Positions 57,384 to 64,000 of a stretch of DNA of 64,000 nucleotides are shown piece after piece; the stretch's first letter is position 1; each line of letters begins with the position of its first letter. The notes below the pieces were generated by a model. That model ran no database searches. It was given only the letters and a program-made list of their open reading frames with translations, and was not told where the DNA came from. The DNA comes from Acinetobacter defluvii (GTDB lineage Bacteria; Pseudomonadota; Gammaproteobacteria; Pseudomonadales; Moraxellaceae). The translations under genes and the position numbers were made by a program. The stretch spans positions 1,922,001-1,986,000 of the forward strand of contig NZ_CP029397.2 in assembly GCF_001704615.3 (NCBI RefSeq), given 5' to 3'.

Positions 57384-58309
57384 TTTCTACTTCTTAAGCA
57401 ATCATCAAATTTATTTTTATTAATCTGATCCTTAACATGTTGAGATGCTCCAGTGACTCCCCGAAAAATTGTAGTGGCATTAATAGAGTAAGCATCACAA
57501 AAATTTAATACATCACTTGCAAACTTATTTGGTAAGTTTATTTTTAATAGCATAGTGTGTTGTTCTTTTTTAGCAACTAAATCATTAACCAACGTGACTT
57601 CCTTAATTCTTTTTTTTTCATCACAGAATGTGCATTTGGAATCCCTAGTAACATCTTGTCGAACTAAAGTAAAACACCCTTGTTGGGAAGAAATATTTTG
57701 ATTTAATGACTTGGGAACATCGATTATTTCTATATTTTTTTTCTCAAAATCATTAAGTAAATTGATTTTTTCAATATCCATGCACCATATTGAGAAGTCG
57801 CCCTCTATATTGTTATTCTTAACTACATTTGAAGCTGCAAAATAACATGCAACTAAAGGTTGATAGCTCCAGTCTAAAAGTTGAGTCGAAATGCCATAAT
57901 GCTGTGCAAAACTTAGTAATTCATAATATTCACTCAGAGGCCATTTTGCTGGAGCTAATGCACAAGAGTTTGGAAATTCATTTAGAAAATTGTTTCTAAA
58001 TATCATTGAATCATAGGGTATTTGAACGCCATTTAAATCACATGCCTTAACAAATGAATGTAAATAAGTCCATTCTACAAAGGCTAAGCCATCAAATTTT
58101 CTTGCTATAAAATGAGGTATTGATCTAAATAAATTGGGAGTCAGCTCCCATTCTGAGTTCTCTTGGCCTCTAAATAGGAGCTTTTTATTTGCATAATTTA
58201 AATACTGTCTAAGATTTTCTTTATCTGGTCTAATTAACTCAATAAAATTATCTATATGATCAATATTAATTTCAAAGTAACCACGCTCTGGATAATCAAC
58301 TTTTTTCAT
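57380..58309 (-). CDS. FRG-domain protein
   Basis: 309 residues. The FRG signature is clear: LLFRGQENSEWELTPNLFRS near residue 48 and LSFAQHYGISTQLLDWSYQPLVACYFAASN near residue 130. A C-terminal part has a CTFC pair and ends in a basic tail. FRG domains occur in proteins of mobile islands and some candidate defence loci; a biochemical role is not established. It is low in G+C compared with the housekeeping genes. It lies at the left edge of the repeat array. Confidence 0.75.
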   Translation of the reverse strand: MKKVDYPERGYFEINIDHIDNFIELIRPDKENLRQYLNYANKKLLFRGQENSEWELTPNLFRSIPHFIARKFDGLAFVEWTYLHSFVKACDLNGVQIPYDSMIFRNNFLNEFPNSCALAPAKWPLSEYYELLSFAQHYGISTQLLDWSYQPLVACYFAASNVVKNNNIEGDFSIWCMDIEKINLLNDFEKKNIEIIDVPKSLNQNISSQQGCFTLVRQDVTRDSKCTFCDEKKRIKEVTLVNDLVAKKEQHTMLLKINLPNKFASDVLNFCDAYSINATTIFRGVTGASQHVKDQINKNKFDDCLRSRN

Positions 58310-58420
58310 AAATATCTTTTAAAACTTAAACTAATCAATATGACAAAATATCAAGTTCTAACTTACTTAACCACAAAAATATTTAGTATCCCTGGATTCA
58401 ATATTTGGTTTTGATTTTTT

Positions 58421-58527
58421 GTCTTACGTAGTCTTACAAAATGAATATTCGTCAAAGATGACGTAAAGCCTACACCATATAGCTCTAAGCCTAATTTATG
58501 ATGATTTTGGATGCTGAGCTGTAAGAC
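58421..58527 (+). repeat. X-GTA-X...X' unit A (X = GTCTTAC)
   Basis: GTCTTAC (58421-58427), GTA, GTCTTAC (58431-58437), 83 bases, then the reverse complement GTAAGAC (58521-58527). Total 107 bp. The inner copy is followed by AAAATG as in the others. By eye its core resembles the other units best when reversed, a tentative point. Confidence 0.85.
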
Positions 58528-58542
58528 TAAATACAGGATATC

Positions 58543-58573
58543 ATTTGAAATGCGACCCTTTGACATTTCAAAT
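58543..58573. repeat. Perfect hairpin between units A and B
   Basis: ATTTGAAATG and CATTTCAAAT pair perfectly over 10 bp round an 11-base loop, without T tract. It lies in the gap between two repeat units. Confidence 0.6.
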
Positions 58574-58591
58574 GTGATAGGACGTGTTCTT

Positions 58592-58699
58592 ACTATACGT
58601 AGCTATACAAAAGTTAAGTTTTATTAAATCCCTGTATGCTTTACATAGCATGGCTCTGAAGGGGTTTTTACAAGTGTTTTCAAACTCCGCTTGTATAGC
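58592..58699 (+). repeat. X-GTA-X...X' unit B (X = GCTATAC)
   Basis: Outer copy ACTATAC (58592-58598, one base off), GTA, inner copy GCTATAC (58602-58608), 84 bases, reverse complement GTATAGC (58693-58699). Total 108 bp. Flanks TCTT and AAGA extend the outer pairing. An internal hairpin ATGCT/AGCAT lies 44 bases into the unit. Confidence 0.85.
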
Positions 58700-58786
58700 A
58701 AGATTTAAAGTGATTTTGTGATACAGATTAGGGGTATAAAAGTACTCCAATCCCTATTGGATTTCAAATCTATAAGGGGGAATCTT

Positions 58787-58948
58787 GCATGACGTAGCAT
58801 GACAAAACCAACTTTTTTGTTGGATGTAGTTAGACAAAACGAGTGTTTATTAAAAATGCTGTATGCCTTATATGGCATGGCTTTTAACGTGTTTTTATAG
58901 TTAATTTCATACGTACCTTGTCCAACAAATAAAAAAGGTCTGTCATGC
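58787..58948 (+). repeat. X-GTA-X...X' frame C (X = GCATGAC) enclosing another unit
   Basis: GCATGAC (58787), GTA, GCATGAC (58797-58803), then 138 bases to GTCATGC (58942-58948). The outer copy with its flank AATCTT pairs with GTCATGC-AAGATT over 13 bp. The interior contains the complete 108-bp unit C2, so this looks like one unit invaded by, or collapsed around, another. Confidence 0.8.
58819..58926 (+). repeat. X-GTA-X...X' unit C2 (X = GTTGGAC-like), nested in C
   Basis: GTTGGAT (58819-58825), GTA, GTTAGAC (58829-58835), 84 bases, then GTCCAAC (58920-58926). Total 108 bp; each X copy has one difference from the complement of X'. Internal hairpin ATGCC/GGCAT lies 44 bases in, the same offset as in unit B, with compensating bases. 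Confidence 0.8.
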
Positions 58949-59023
58949 AAGATTTAGCAATATGAATTGATCATCACTCAATAGCTGCGTTGTCATCTTA
59001 ACAATACAGCTTTTAAACTTTTA

Positions 59024-59130
59024 CCTTGATGTACCTTGATGGAATGCGGTTTTAATAAAATGGCTGTAATGCTTATTTAGTAAGGTTTTGATAGGGTTTT
59101 ATAGTGCTTTGGCGTTAGTTGTCATCAAGG
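59024..59130 (+). repeat. X-GTA-X...X' unit D (X = CCTTGAT)
   Basis: CCTTGAT (59024-59030), GTA, CCTTGAT (59034-59040), 83 bases, then ATCAAGG (59124-59130). Total 107 bp. TTTA before the outer copy pairs with TAAA after X'. Internal CTTA/TAAG hairpin in the middle. Confidence 0.85.
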
Positions 59131-59170
59131 TAAATACTAAAGATGCTGTATCGCTAAATTCGCCCATTTA

Positions 59171-59277
59171 GGTTGACGTAGGTTGACAGAATGGAGTTTT
59201 ATTAATATCGGTTATAGTTATACGGCGTAAGGCTTTGGGGGTGATTTTATGTGTTATTTCGCTATACCTCGTCAACC
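59171..59277 (+). repeat. X-GTA-X...X' unit E (X = GGTTGAC)
   Basis: GGTTGAC (59171-59177), GTA, GGTTGAC (59181-59187), 83 bases, then GTCAACC (59271-59277). Total 107 bp. With flanks ATTTA and TAAAT the outer pairing is a perfect 12 bp. Confidence 0.87.
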
Positions 59278-59473
59278 TAAATTAAATGAACTCAAATTGA
59301 GAATTAAGTTATTTTTTTCAAAGCAAAGTGCAAAAATGCGTTTTGTAGTTTATTAAGCCTGTTAAATAAAACGAGCTTTCAACCATCAGGGCTTCAGTGA
59401 TATATCAACTTGGTCGTATTTAGAATCGCAGCAAGTTAAGCCTCAATGGTTAAAATGACCATGCAGATATTAA

Positions 59474-59503
59474 AAGCTCCTCATATTTAAGGAGCTTCTT
59501 TTT
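59474..59503 (+). terminator. Terminator downstream of the repeat array
   Basis: AAGCTCC and GGAGCTT form a perfect stem followed by CTTTTTT. There is no plus-strand protein gene for over 2 kb upstream, so it suggests that the array region is itself transcribed to the right. Confidence 0.7.
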
Positions 59504-59664
59504 TAAAGCAATAGTAATGCCTACCGATCTGCACCACCTAAACATACCCATTGTGGTATCACCTAAATTCGGCACCACTATCTAAATTTTAATCTCACAT
59601 TGTGAATATATTGATTGCAAAACCCCATCATTCTATTAACATCCCCCTAAAATAGGAGGAAATT

Positions 59665-60390
59665 ATGAAAATTAATGATTTAAAAAAGGAATTAAAAAAG
59701 GTTGGAATGTATATTTTTACATTTTTTTTTGGGTATTTGGTTATTGGTTTTTTCTTAAATAGTAATTACCCAACTTATCAATATTCTTTTAATCTTATTA
59801 AAGCCTATGAAGTTCTTAGAGATGGATTGACTCTATCTGCATATTTTCTTGCTCCCGCAGTAGCTTTTGTACTTTTTAATGATTGGCGAGAACAGCACAA
59901 TAAGTCCGTAAAAAATGATTTCGCTTTAAAGGTATTCAATCAATTTGAAAGCCTTGAAAAAGAAATTCATAATGCTGGAATGATCTGGATCGAAATGGAC
60001 CATTTAGTACCAGATAAATTTAAGAATAAACTCAACTTAGAATATCGACCAATTTATATAAATGATAAATTATTTAAAGAAAATGAAGTGTTAATTCTTA
60101 GTTTTTTTAAAAAAATTAATGATATACAAGAAGAGTTTAATATATTTTTAGATAAATTAAGGTATTGGGGAATAGTTGAAAAAAAACAAAAGGAAATATT
60201 TGTAATAGCAAATTCTCTTTTAATTAGGTTTGGAGAGGTAAGTGCTAAGAATGAAGATGAAGAATCTTACTCGGAGTATATACAATTTTTAGAAATAACA
60301 TCTTCAAAGGTAAATCAATATAATGAGTTTTTAAATGAGATTTCAAGTATTGTGATTGCAGACCTTTTAATGCAATTACAGGAAAATTAA
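59665..60390 (+). CDS. Two-helix membrane protein of unknown function
   Basis: 241 residues. Two membrane helices near the N-terminus (about 13-31, MYIFTFFFGYLVIGFFL, and 52-70, TLSAYFLAPAVAFVLF) lead into NDWREQHNKSVKNDFALKVFNQFESLEKEI and a long, charged cytoplasmic helical domain. A strong AGGAGG precedes the ATG. Very low G+C marks it as accessory. I do not recognise the family; two-helix proteins with a cytoplasmic helical domain occur in some phage-defence loci, but this is only a resemblance of shape. Confidence 0.65.
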   Translation: MKINDLKKELKKVGMYIFTFFFGYLVIGFFLNSNYPTYQYSFNLIKAYEVLRDGLTLSAYFLAPAVAFVLFNDWREQHNKSVKNDFALKVFNQFESLEKEIHNAGMIWIEMDHLVPDKFKNKLNLEYRPIYINDKLFKENEVLILSFFKKINDIQEEFNIFLDKLRYWGIVEKKQKEIFVIANSLLIRFGEVSAKNEDEESYSEYIQFLEITSSKVNQYNEFLNEISSIVIADLLMQLQEN

Positions 60391-60491
60391 GAAATAAACA
60401 AAGCTCTCACTTATAAAGTTAGTACGGTTTTTTGAGTATTTTATATGCAAAACTACTGTTACTCACCGCAAATTTTATCTAGTAATATTTT
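60391..60491. other. Spacer ahead of the 33-bp-period repeats
   Basis: A/T-rich with one degenerate TGTTAC copy at 60457. No gene. Confidence 0.35.
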
Positions 60492-60573
60492 TGTTACGTC
60501 ATAAAGTGGGCAATATGTAATCACTGTTACGTCATACACTGGCTGCAATTTAGGCTTTGTTACGTCATAAAGT
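60492..60573 (+). repeat. Three iteron-like repeats with exact 33-bp period
   Basis: TGTTACGTCATAAAGT at 60492, TGTTACGTCATACACT at 60525 and TGTTACGTCATAAAGT at 60558. The period is exactly 33 bases (about three helical turns), with unrelated 17-base spacers. A partial fourth copy (TGTTAC) lies at 60457. Regular same-face spacing fits binding sites for an initiator or regulator. There is no cas gene and the units are too short for CRISPR. Confidence 0.75.
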
Positions 60574-60699
60574 ATAGTTTTGGGTGATGACCAAAGTGAC
60601 GATTTAGGTATTTAAGTAATTGTTTAAAAATAATATAGGGGTGATGATCAAATTCATTTAATTTTGATATGTGTTGAATGACCGTCCAACATCCGTTTA

Positions 60700-62013
60700 G
60701 AGGGTGTAAATAATTCTGTGTAAATACAGTTTTAAAAATACTTGGTTACACGCTCTTCAAACATGATACTAAAGCGGTTCATAGCAGATTTCCAATTTTG
60801 GATAGGCATTGTCCATTTTTTGCTTGCTGCCATAATCGCTAAATATACCACTTTTTTCACTGAATCATCAGTCGGGAAGATTTTTCTTTTCTTGGTCGCA
60901 TGACGGATCACGCTGTTCAATGATTCAATCGCATTCGTTGTGTAGATTGCTTTACGAATATCCATAGGATAAGCAAAGAACGTGTTGAGATTCGGCCAAT
61001 GCCCGAGCCATGATTTGCTGATTTGAGGGTATTTGTCATCCCATTTCTGACCAAATTCATCAAGGGCGTGTAAAGCTTCATCTTCGGTTACCGACTGGTA
61101 GATTTTCTTCAAATCAGATGTAACGGCCTTATAATCTTTCCAACTGACATACTTCAAGCTATTGCGTACCATATGGATAATACACAACTGGATATGGGTA
61201 TCAGGATAGACCGTATTGATCGCATCAGGAAAGCCTTTTAATCCATCTACACATGCAATCAGTATATCTTGTAAGCCACGATTCTTCAGTTCGGTGAGAA
61301 CTGATAACCAGAACTTCGCCCCTTCGTTTTCAGCCATCCACAGTCCAAGTAAGTCTTTCTGCCCCTCTGCATTGACACCCAAAGCAAGAAATACAGCCTT
61401 GTTGATGACGGTGTTGTTATGTCGCACCTTCACGACAATACAGTCTAGGTAAACGATTGGATAGAATGCATCCAAAGGGCGGTTTTGCCATTGAGTGACT
61501 TGGTCGATCACAGCATCTGTCACCTTGGAAATTAAGGTAGCAGAGACATCTGCATCGTACATTTCCTTGAACGTGGCAACGATATCTCGTGTCGTCATTC
61601 CTTTAGCATAAAGGGATAGAATTTGACTATCCATTTGCGTGATTCGAGTTTGACTTTTCTTGATGAACTGAGGCTCAAATGTACCATCACGATCTCTAGG
61701 CGTGTCTAGCTCAAACTCACCATCATCAGTCAGTAGGCGTTTAGTTGTATAGCCATTACGAGCATTTTTACCTACTCTAGGACTATGCTTCTCATAACCT
61801 AAATGGTCAGTGAGTTCAGCATTTAGAATAGTTTCCACCGTTAATTTCTTTAGAGCTTTACTGAAATTATTCAGGTCAGCTTCTGTCTTTAAGTTCTTGG
61901 CAAATTCTTTGGCTAATGCCAGCATTGCTTCATCTTTCATGGTAAACACCTGTGTTGCCCCTAACAGCGTTGAGGGATAGTCTAAGCGTTTACACAGTTT
62001 TATTTACAGTCTC
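60700..62013 (-). mobile_element. Complete IS256-family insertion sequence, 1314 bp
   Basis: Inverted ends GAGGGTGTAAAT (60700) and, reversed, GAGACTGTAAAT (ending 62013) continue as a match of about 25 bases with a few differences. The 8-bp target TCCGTTTA is present on both sides (60692-60699 and 62014-62021). One intact transposase gene inside. Confidence 0.92.
60732..61940 (-). CDS. IS256-family transposase
   Basis: 402 residues of the Mutator/IS256 type. ELTDHLGYEKHSPRVGKNARNGYTTKRLLTDDGEFELDTPRDRDGTFEP at the start; catalytic Asp in VYLDCIVVKVRHN and ACVDGLKGFPDAI; the C-terminal Glu in YTTNAIESLNSVIRHATKKRKIFP. Uninterrupted and full length. ATG 61940 has AGGTG ahead; a GTG three codons upstream is possible. 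Confidence 0.94.
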   Translation of the reverse strand: MKDEAMLALAKEFAKNLKTEADLNNFSKALKKLTVETILNAELTDHLGYEKHSPRVGKNARNGYTTKRLLTDDGEFELDTPRDRDGTFEPQFIKKSQTRITQMDSQILSLYAKGMTTRDIVATFKEMYDADVSATLISKVTDAVIDQVTQWQNRPLDAFYPIVYLDCIVVKVRHNNTVINKAVFLALGVNAEGQKDLLGLWMAENEGAKFWLSVLTELKNRGLQDILIACVDGLKGFPDAINTVYPDTHIQLCIIHMVRNSLKYVSWKDYKAVTSDLKKIYQSVTEDEALHALDEFGQKWDDKYPQISKSWLGHWPNLNTFFAYPMDIRKAIYTTNAIESLNSVIRHATKKRKIFPTDDSVKKVVYLAIMAASKKWTMPIQNWKSAMNRFSIMFEERVTKYF

Positions 62014-62057
62014 TCCGTTTAATTTTTTCATTTTTATATATTTTCTTAGAAATCTTT

Positions 62058-62276
62058 GCGATTTTGCGGTTTCCTCTTATATCCATTGCTATATAAAGGT
62101 TTCCGCTCCGCAATCTATTTGCGACACCTTGCGTATGATTGCGGTTTCTGCGGAATAGTACATCTAAAAATATAGCTCTTCACAAAAAACGCAATCCTCC
62201 GCAGTCGCTCCGCAATCCATTTGCGGTATGCAAAGCCTTATCAGTAAAGGCTTTCAAGCATAAACCGCAAAATCGC
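62058..62276. repeat. Block of nested palindromes with TTGCG/CCGCAA motifs
   Basis: A perfect 15-bp inverted pair, GCGATTTTGCGGTTT (62058-62072) and its complement (62262-62276), encloses 189 bases. Inside, CCGCAATC (62108) pairs with GATTGCGG (62137) and two more CCGCA/TGCGG hairpins follow. TTGCG recurs at 10-base spacing round GTA (62129-62143), echoing the array at 58.4-59.3 kb. It lies just past the 3' end of the DUF3987-type gene. Confidence 0.65.
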
Positions 62277-62278
62277 AT

Positions 62279-64000
62279 CTATTTCAATAGTAATGGATTC
62301 AATTCAATGTATGTAGACTTATCAATAATGACCAATCGAACATAATTAAATTCAATTAACTCGTTTAAGCATGGATCAAATGCTTTAGCCTTTCTTAGAT
62401 GTGACGGCGCACCTTTTGCAGCTAAAGATTTTAAAATACGGTTTGTATTCTCCTTAATACATTTGGACAAAATGTTCTTAATCAACTTCTCTGCATCACT
62501 CTCTGTTTTAACCTCAATATCTGCATACATTGCCCATTCATTTAACGAATGCTTAACGACTTCACACGCTCCTTTTAAGGTACTGGCATCAATCCACTGT
62601 AAACCCTGAAAGTAAGCGAACACGGTCGCTAAACGCCGTGCTAATTGGCTCGCTCGACTAGCAAAAGCCTGTAGATATTCATAGCGTTTACCTTTGCCTT
62701 GTAATTCCTCAAACATATTGTAAAAGGCTAGATCTATTTCTCTTGCTTGTTCATTCATGGGAATGACGTAGCGACCGTTATACAGCTCTTGATCGGCATG
62801 AGGGCGTGGGCAGTCATCAAGCAAGTATTCGCAACGTGTCCAGTAAGCAATTAAGCGATGGTCCGTGTTGGCATTCTTATTTTGATAGATTGCATCCTGT
62901 AGCCGTGTACCTGCCAAGTTCTCAGGAATAGTGAGAATAAATCTAGGTAAAAAGCCTTGTCCTCTTAACACTGGGTCTTTAAGTGCATCGGCTAATACCT
63001 CATGTTGTCCCTGTAGGTTGAACGTCAAGCGAACATCATAAGCACGACCGCTACCATTCAAATTGGACTTAGACCGGGTGCGTTCTACAAAACCATCATC
63101 AAATAACTTGGCATAGCCTCCAATCGCTTGAGTACGAGTGTCACCTTTCATGGTATAGCCACCAAAAAATTGCCCTGCTTCATCACTGGCAATAGAGGCG
63201 TTATTGAGTACACCATCCACATAAAGCCCTGCAATAGATTCAAGGGTAATGTCACTGTAAAGCGTACTTGGGTCATGTGGTGGCGGATTCTCAGCGCAAT
63301 AGGCTTCACGATCCTTTTTATTTAATGAGGCTTGTCCGCTTTTCCATTGTTCAAGGTCACGGCGGTACTGCTCGTATTGTTTACGCTCATATTGAATAAT
63401 GGCTTTGTCTGCCATATTTCGGCTTGTACTCTTACGACTTCCGCTTTGTCCCTCTGTCAAAAGATATAAGCTACATGGCTCACCTTGAGCATTGAACGGA
63501 TGTGGTGCATTTACATGGGCTTGGGCAATATGGGACATGGCACCTATAACACATTGGGCAGCCATGGCTATTGGTGCTTGCACATACTCAGCAATGGCAA
63601 GTACAGCCTCTCTCGCCAATGGTGGCAAAGCATGAATCGGATAAGGGGTATTTATAGCGGATTCAGCTTGTGTCAGTGGTAGCAACTCGCCCCAGTGGTC
63701 ATCCTGTTTAGGCAATTGACTGATTGCCTCATGAATAAAAGCTTGTACTTCTGCAGTATCATCATCACGATTTAAATCAATATGAAATGCTTTATCGCCA
63801 TACTGCATGGTTTGATTTAATAAGCGTACCACCGTATTTTGCTCGAGGTTTTGATAGGGTTTAAGTTTTATATGCTCTGCTCGTGTTGGCATGTAGATCT
63901 GTGTATAGCCTGTTTGTGAGAGTTGATTAATCACAAACTGTATTTGCTCAAAATCAAAGGCTTTGAGTGTTGTTTTATTGGCATGGTATAGGTGGGGCAA
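62279..64000 (-). CDS. YfjI/DUF3987-family protein (5' end beyond window)
   Basis: At least 573 residues; the frame is open at the right edge, so the start lies outside. The middle carries LYLLTEGQSGSRKSTSRNMADKAII, a P-loop-like nucleotide site, followed by a basic linker (YERKQYEQYRRDLEQWKSGQ), LESIAGLYVDGVLNNASIASDEAGQFFGGYTM and RGQGFLPRFILTIPENLAGTRL. This is the DUF3987 domain of YfjI-like proteins, common on integrative elements and satellites, often thought to be replication or helicase-related. It supports an integrated-element origin for the right end of the window. Confidence 0.8.
   Translation of the reverse strand: MPHLYHANKTTLKAFDFEQIQFVINQLSQTGYTQIYMPTRAEHIKLKPYQNLEQNTVVRLLNQTMQYGDKAFHIDLNRDDDTAEVQAFIHEAISQLPKQDDHWGELLPLTQAESAINTPYPIHALPPLAREAVLAIAEYVQAPIAMAAQCVIGAMSHIAQAHVNAPHPFNAQGEPCSLYLLTEGQSGSRKSTSRNMADKAIIQYERKQYEQYRRDLEQWKSGQASLNKKDREAYCAENPPPHDPSTLYSDITLESIAGLYVDGVLNNASIASDEAGQFFGGYTMKGDTRTQAIGGYAKLFDDGFVERTRSKSNLNGSGRAYDVRLTFNLQGQHEVLADALKDPVLRGQGFLPRFILTIPENLAGTRLQDAIYQNKNANTDHRLIAYWTRCEYLLDDCPRPHADQELYNGRYVIPMNEQAREIDLAFYNMFEELQGKGKRYEYLQAFASRASQLARRLATVFAYFQGLQWIDASTLKGACEVVKHSLNEWAMYADIEVKTESDAEKLIKNILSKCIKENTNRILKSLAAKGAPSHLRKAKAFDPCLNELIEFNYVRLVIIDKSTYIELNPLLLK

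Larger units (their letters stand above)
58310..59664. other. Large non-coding region holding the repeat array
   Basis: 1.35 kb between the FRG gene and a membrane-protein gene. 58421-59277 holds five 107-108-bp repeat units plus one outer palindromic frame, listed one by one. Small open frames on the minus strand here run through the repeats and resemble one another only because the repeats do, so I do not call them genes. Confidence 0.7.

Noticed and set aside
58363..58950. Minus-strand small open frames of 60-81 codons
   Set aside because: They run through the repeat units, and their similarity to each other follows from the DNA repeats. No ribosome sites or known families.
58421..59277. 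Integron attC sites
   Set aside because: attC needs RYYYAAC and GTTRRRY core ends. The X 7-mers do not follow that rule, the tandem X-GTA-X end is foreign to attC, and no integron integrase is seen.
58421..59277. Retron non-coding RNA
   Set aside because: Retrons also have short inverted ends, but there is no reverse transcriptase gene here and five tandem units would be unusual.
60492..60573. CRISPR array
   Set aside because: Only three 16-base repeats with 17-base spacers, not palindromic in the usual way, and no cas genes. The fixed 33-bp period fits protein-binding iterons better.

Overview
The window is a low-GC gammaproteobacterial chromosome segment, almost certainly Acinetobacter. 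The diagnostic features are an Hfq with a very long Gly/Phe/Gln-rich tail next to miaA-mutL-tsaE, a catM | catBCIJFD cluster in the order known from A. baylyi ADP1, an Iac-type indole-3-acetate operon with a divergent MarR gene, and several Acinetobacter-style lipoprotein and IS families.

Layout. 1-4.2 kb: hfq, miaA, mutL and tsaE on the minus strand. 4.4-12.4 kb: iac operon (iacH-A-I-C-D-E-F-G, no recognisable iacB) with divergent iacR. 12.6-17.3 kb: a minus-strand catabolic set of unknown substrate (3-hydroxyacyl-CoA-dehydrogenase-like and octopine/nopaline-dehydrogenase-like proteins, an AraC/AndR-type regulator and an MFS carrier). 17.7-24.4 kb: a secreted protein, a small lipoprotein, paiB-like, an orphan rtcR, yrfG-hslR, recA with a structured leader, and recX. 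24.5-26.4 kb: nested IS remnants (IS5-family copy inside an IS630-family transposase gene, itself inside an IS30-family remnant). 26.5-39 kb: mostly housekeeping genes on the minus strand (bepA-like, 2-hydroxyacid dehydrogenase, a protease-like membrane protein with a damaged zinc motif, purF-cvpA-pyrD, gspL-gspM, sixA, gpsA, nitroreductase). 39.2-43.1 kb: three plus-strand lipoprotein genes, including a large lipase-like hydrolase. 43.2-53.1 kb: MFS carrier, OprD-family porin, a SnoaL-like protein, catM and catBCIJFD.

From about 53.1 kb to the end the DNA is accessory: a zinc-ribbon protein, a complete IS66-family element (8-bp target duplication), an FRG-domain protein, a 0.86-kb array of unusual repeats, a two-helix membrane protein, three direct repeats with an exact 33-bp period, a complete IS256-family element (8-bp target duplication), a block of nested palindromes, and a YfjI/DUF3987-type protein running off the right edge. 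This looks like part of an integrated element, but no integrase or end is visible.

How the genes fit together: the iac enzymes should take indole-3-acetate to catechol, and catB-C-D-IJ-F would take cis,cis-muconate to succinyl-CoA and acetyl-CoA. The linking enzyme CatA is not in the window. The most novel-looking object is the 58.4-59.3 kb array: five 107-108-bp units built as X-GTA-X-(83/84 nt)-X', where the 7-mer X differs between units but is kept (near-)identical, and complementary, within each unit.
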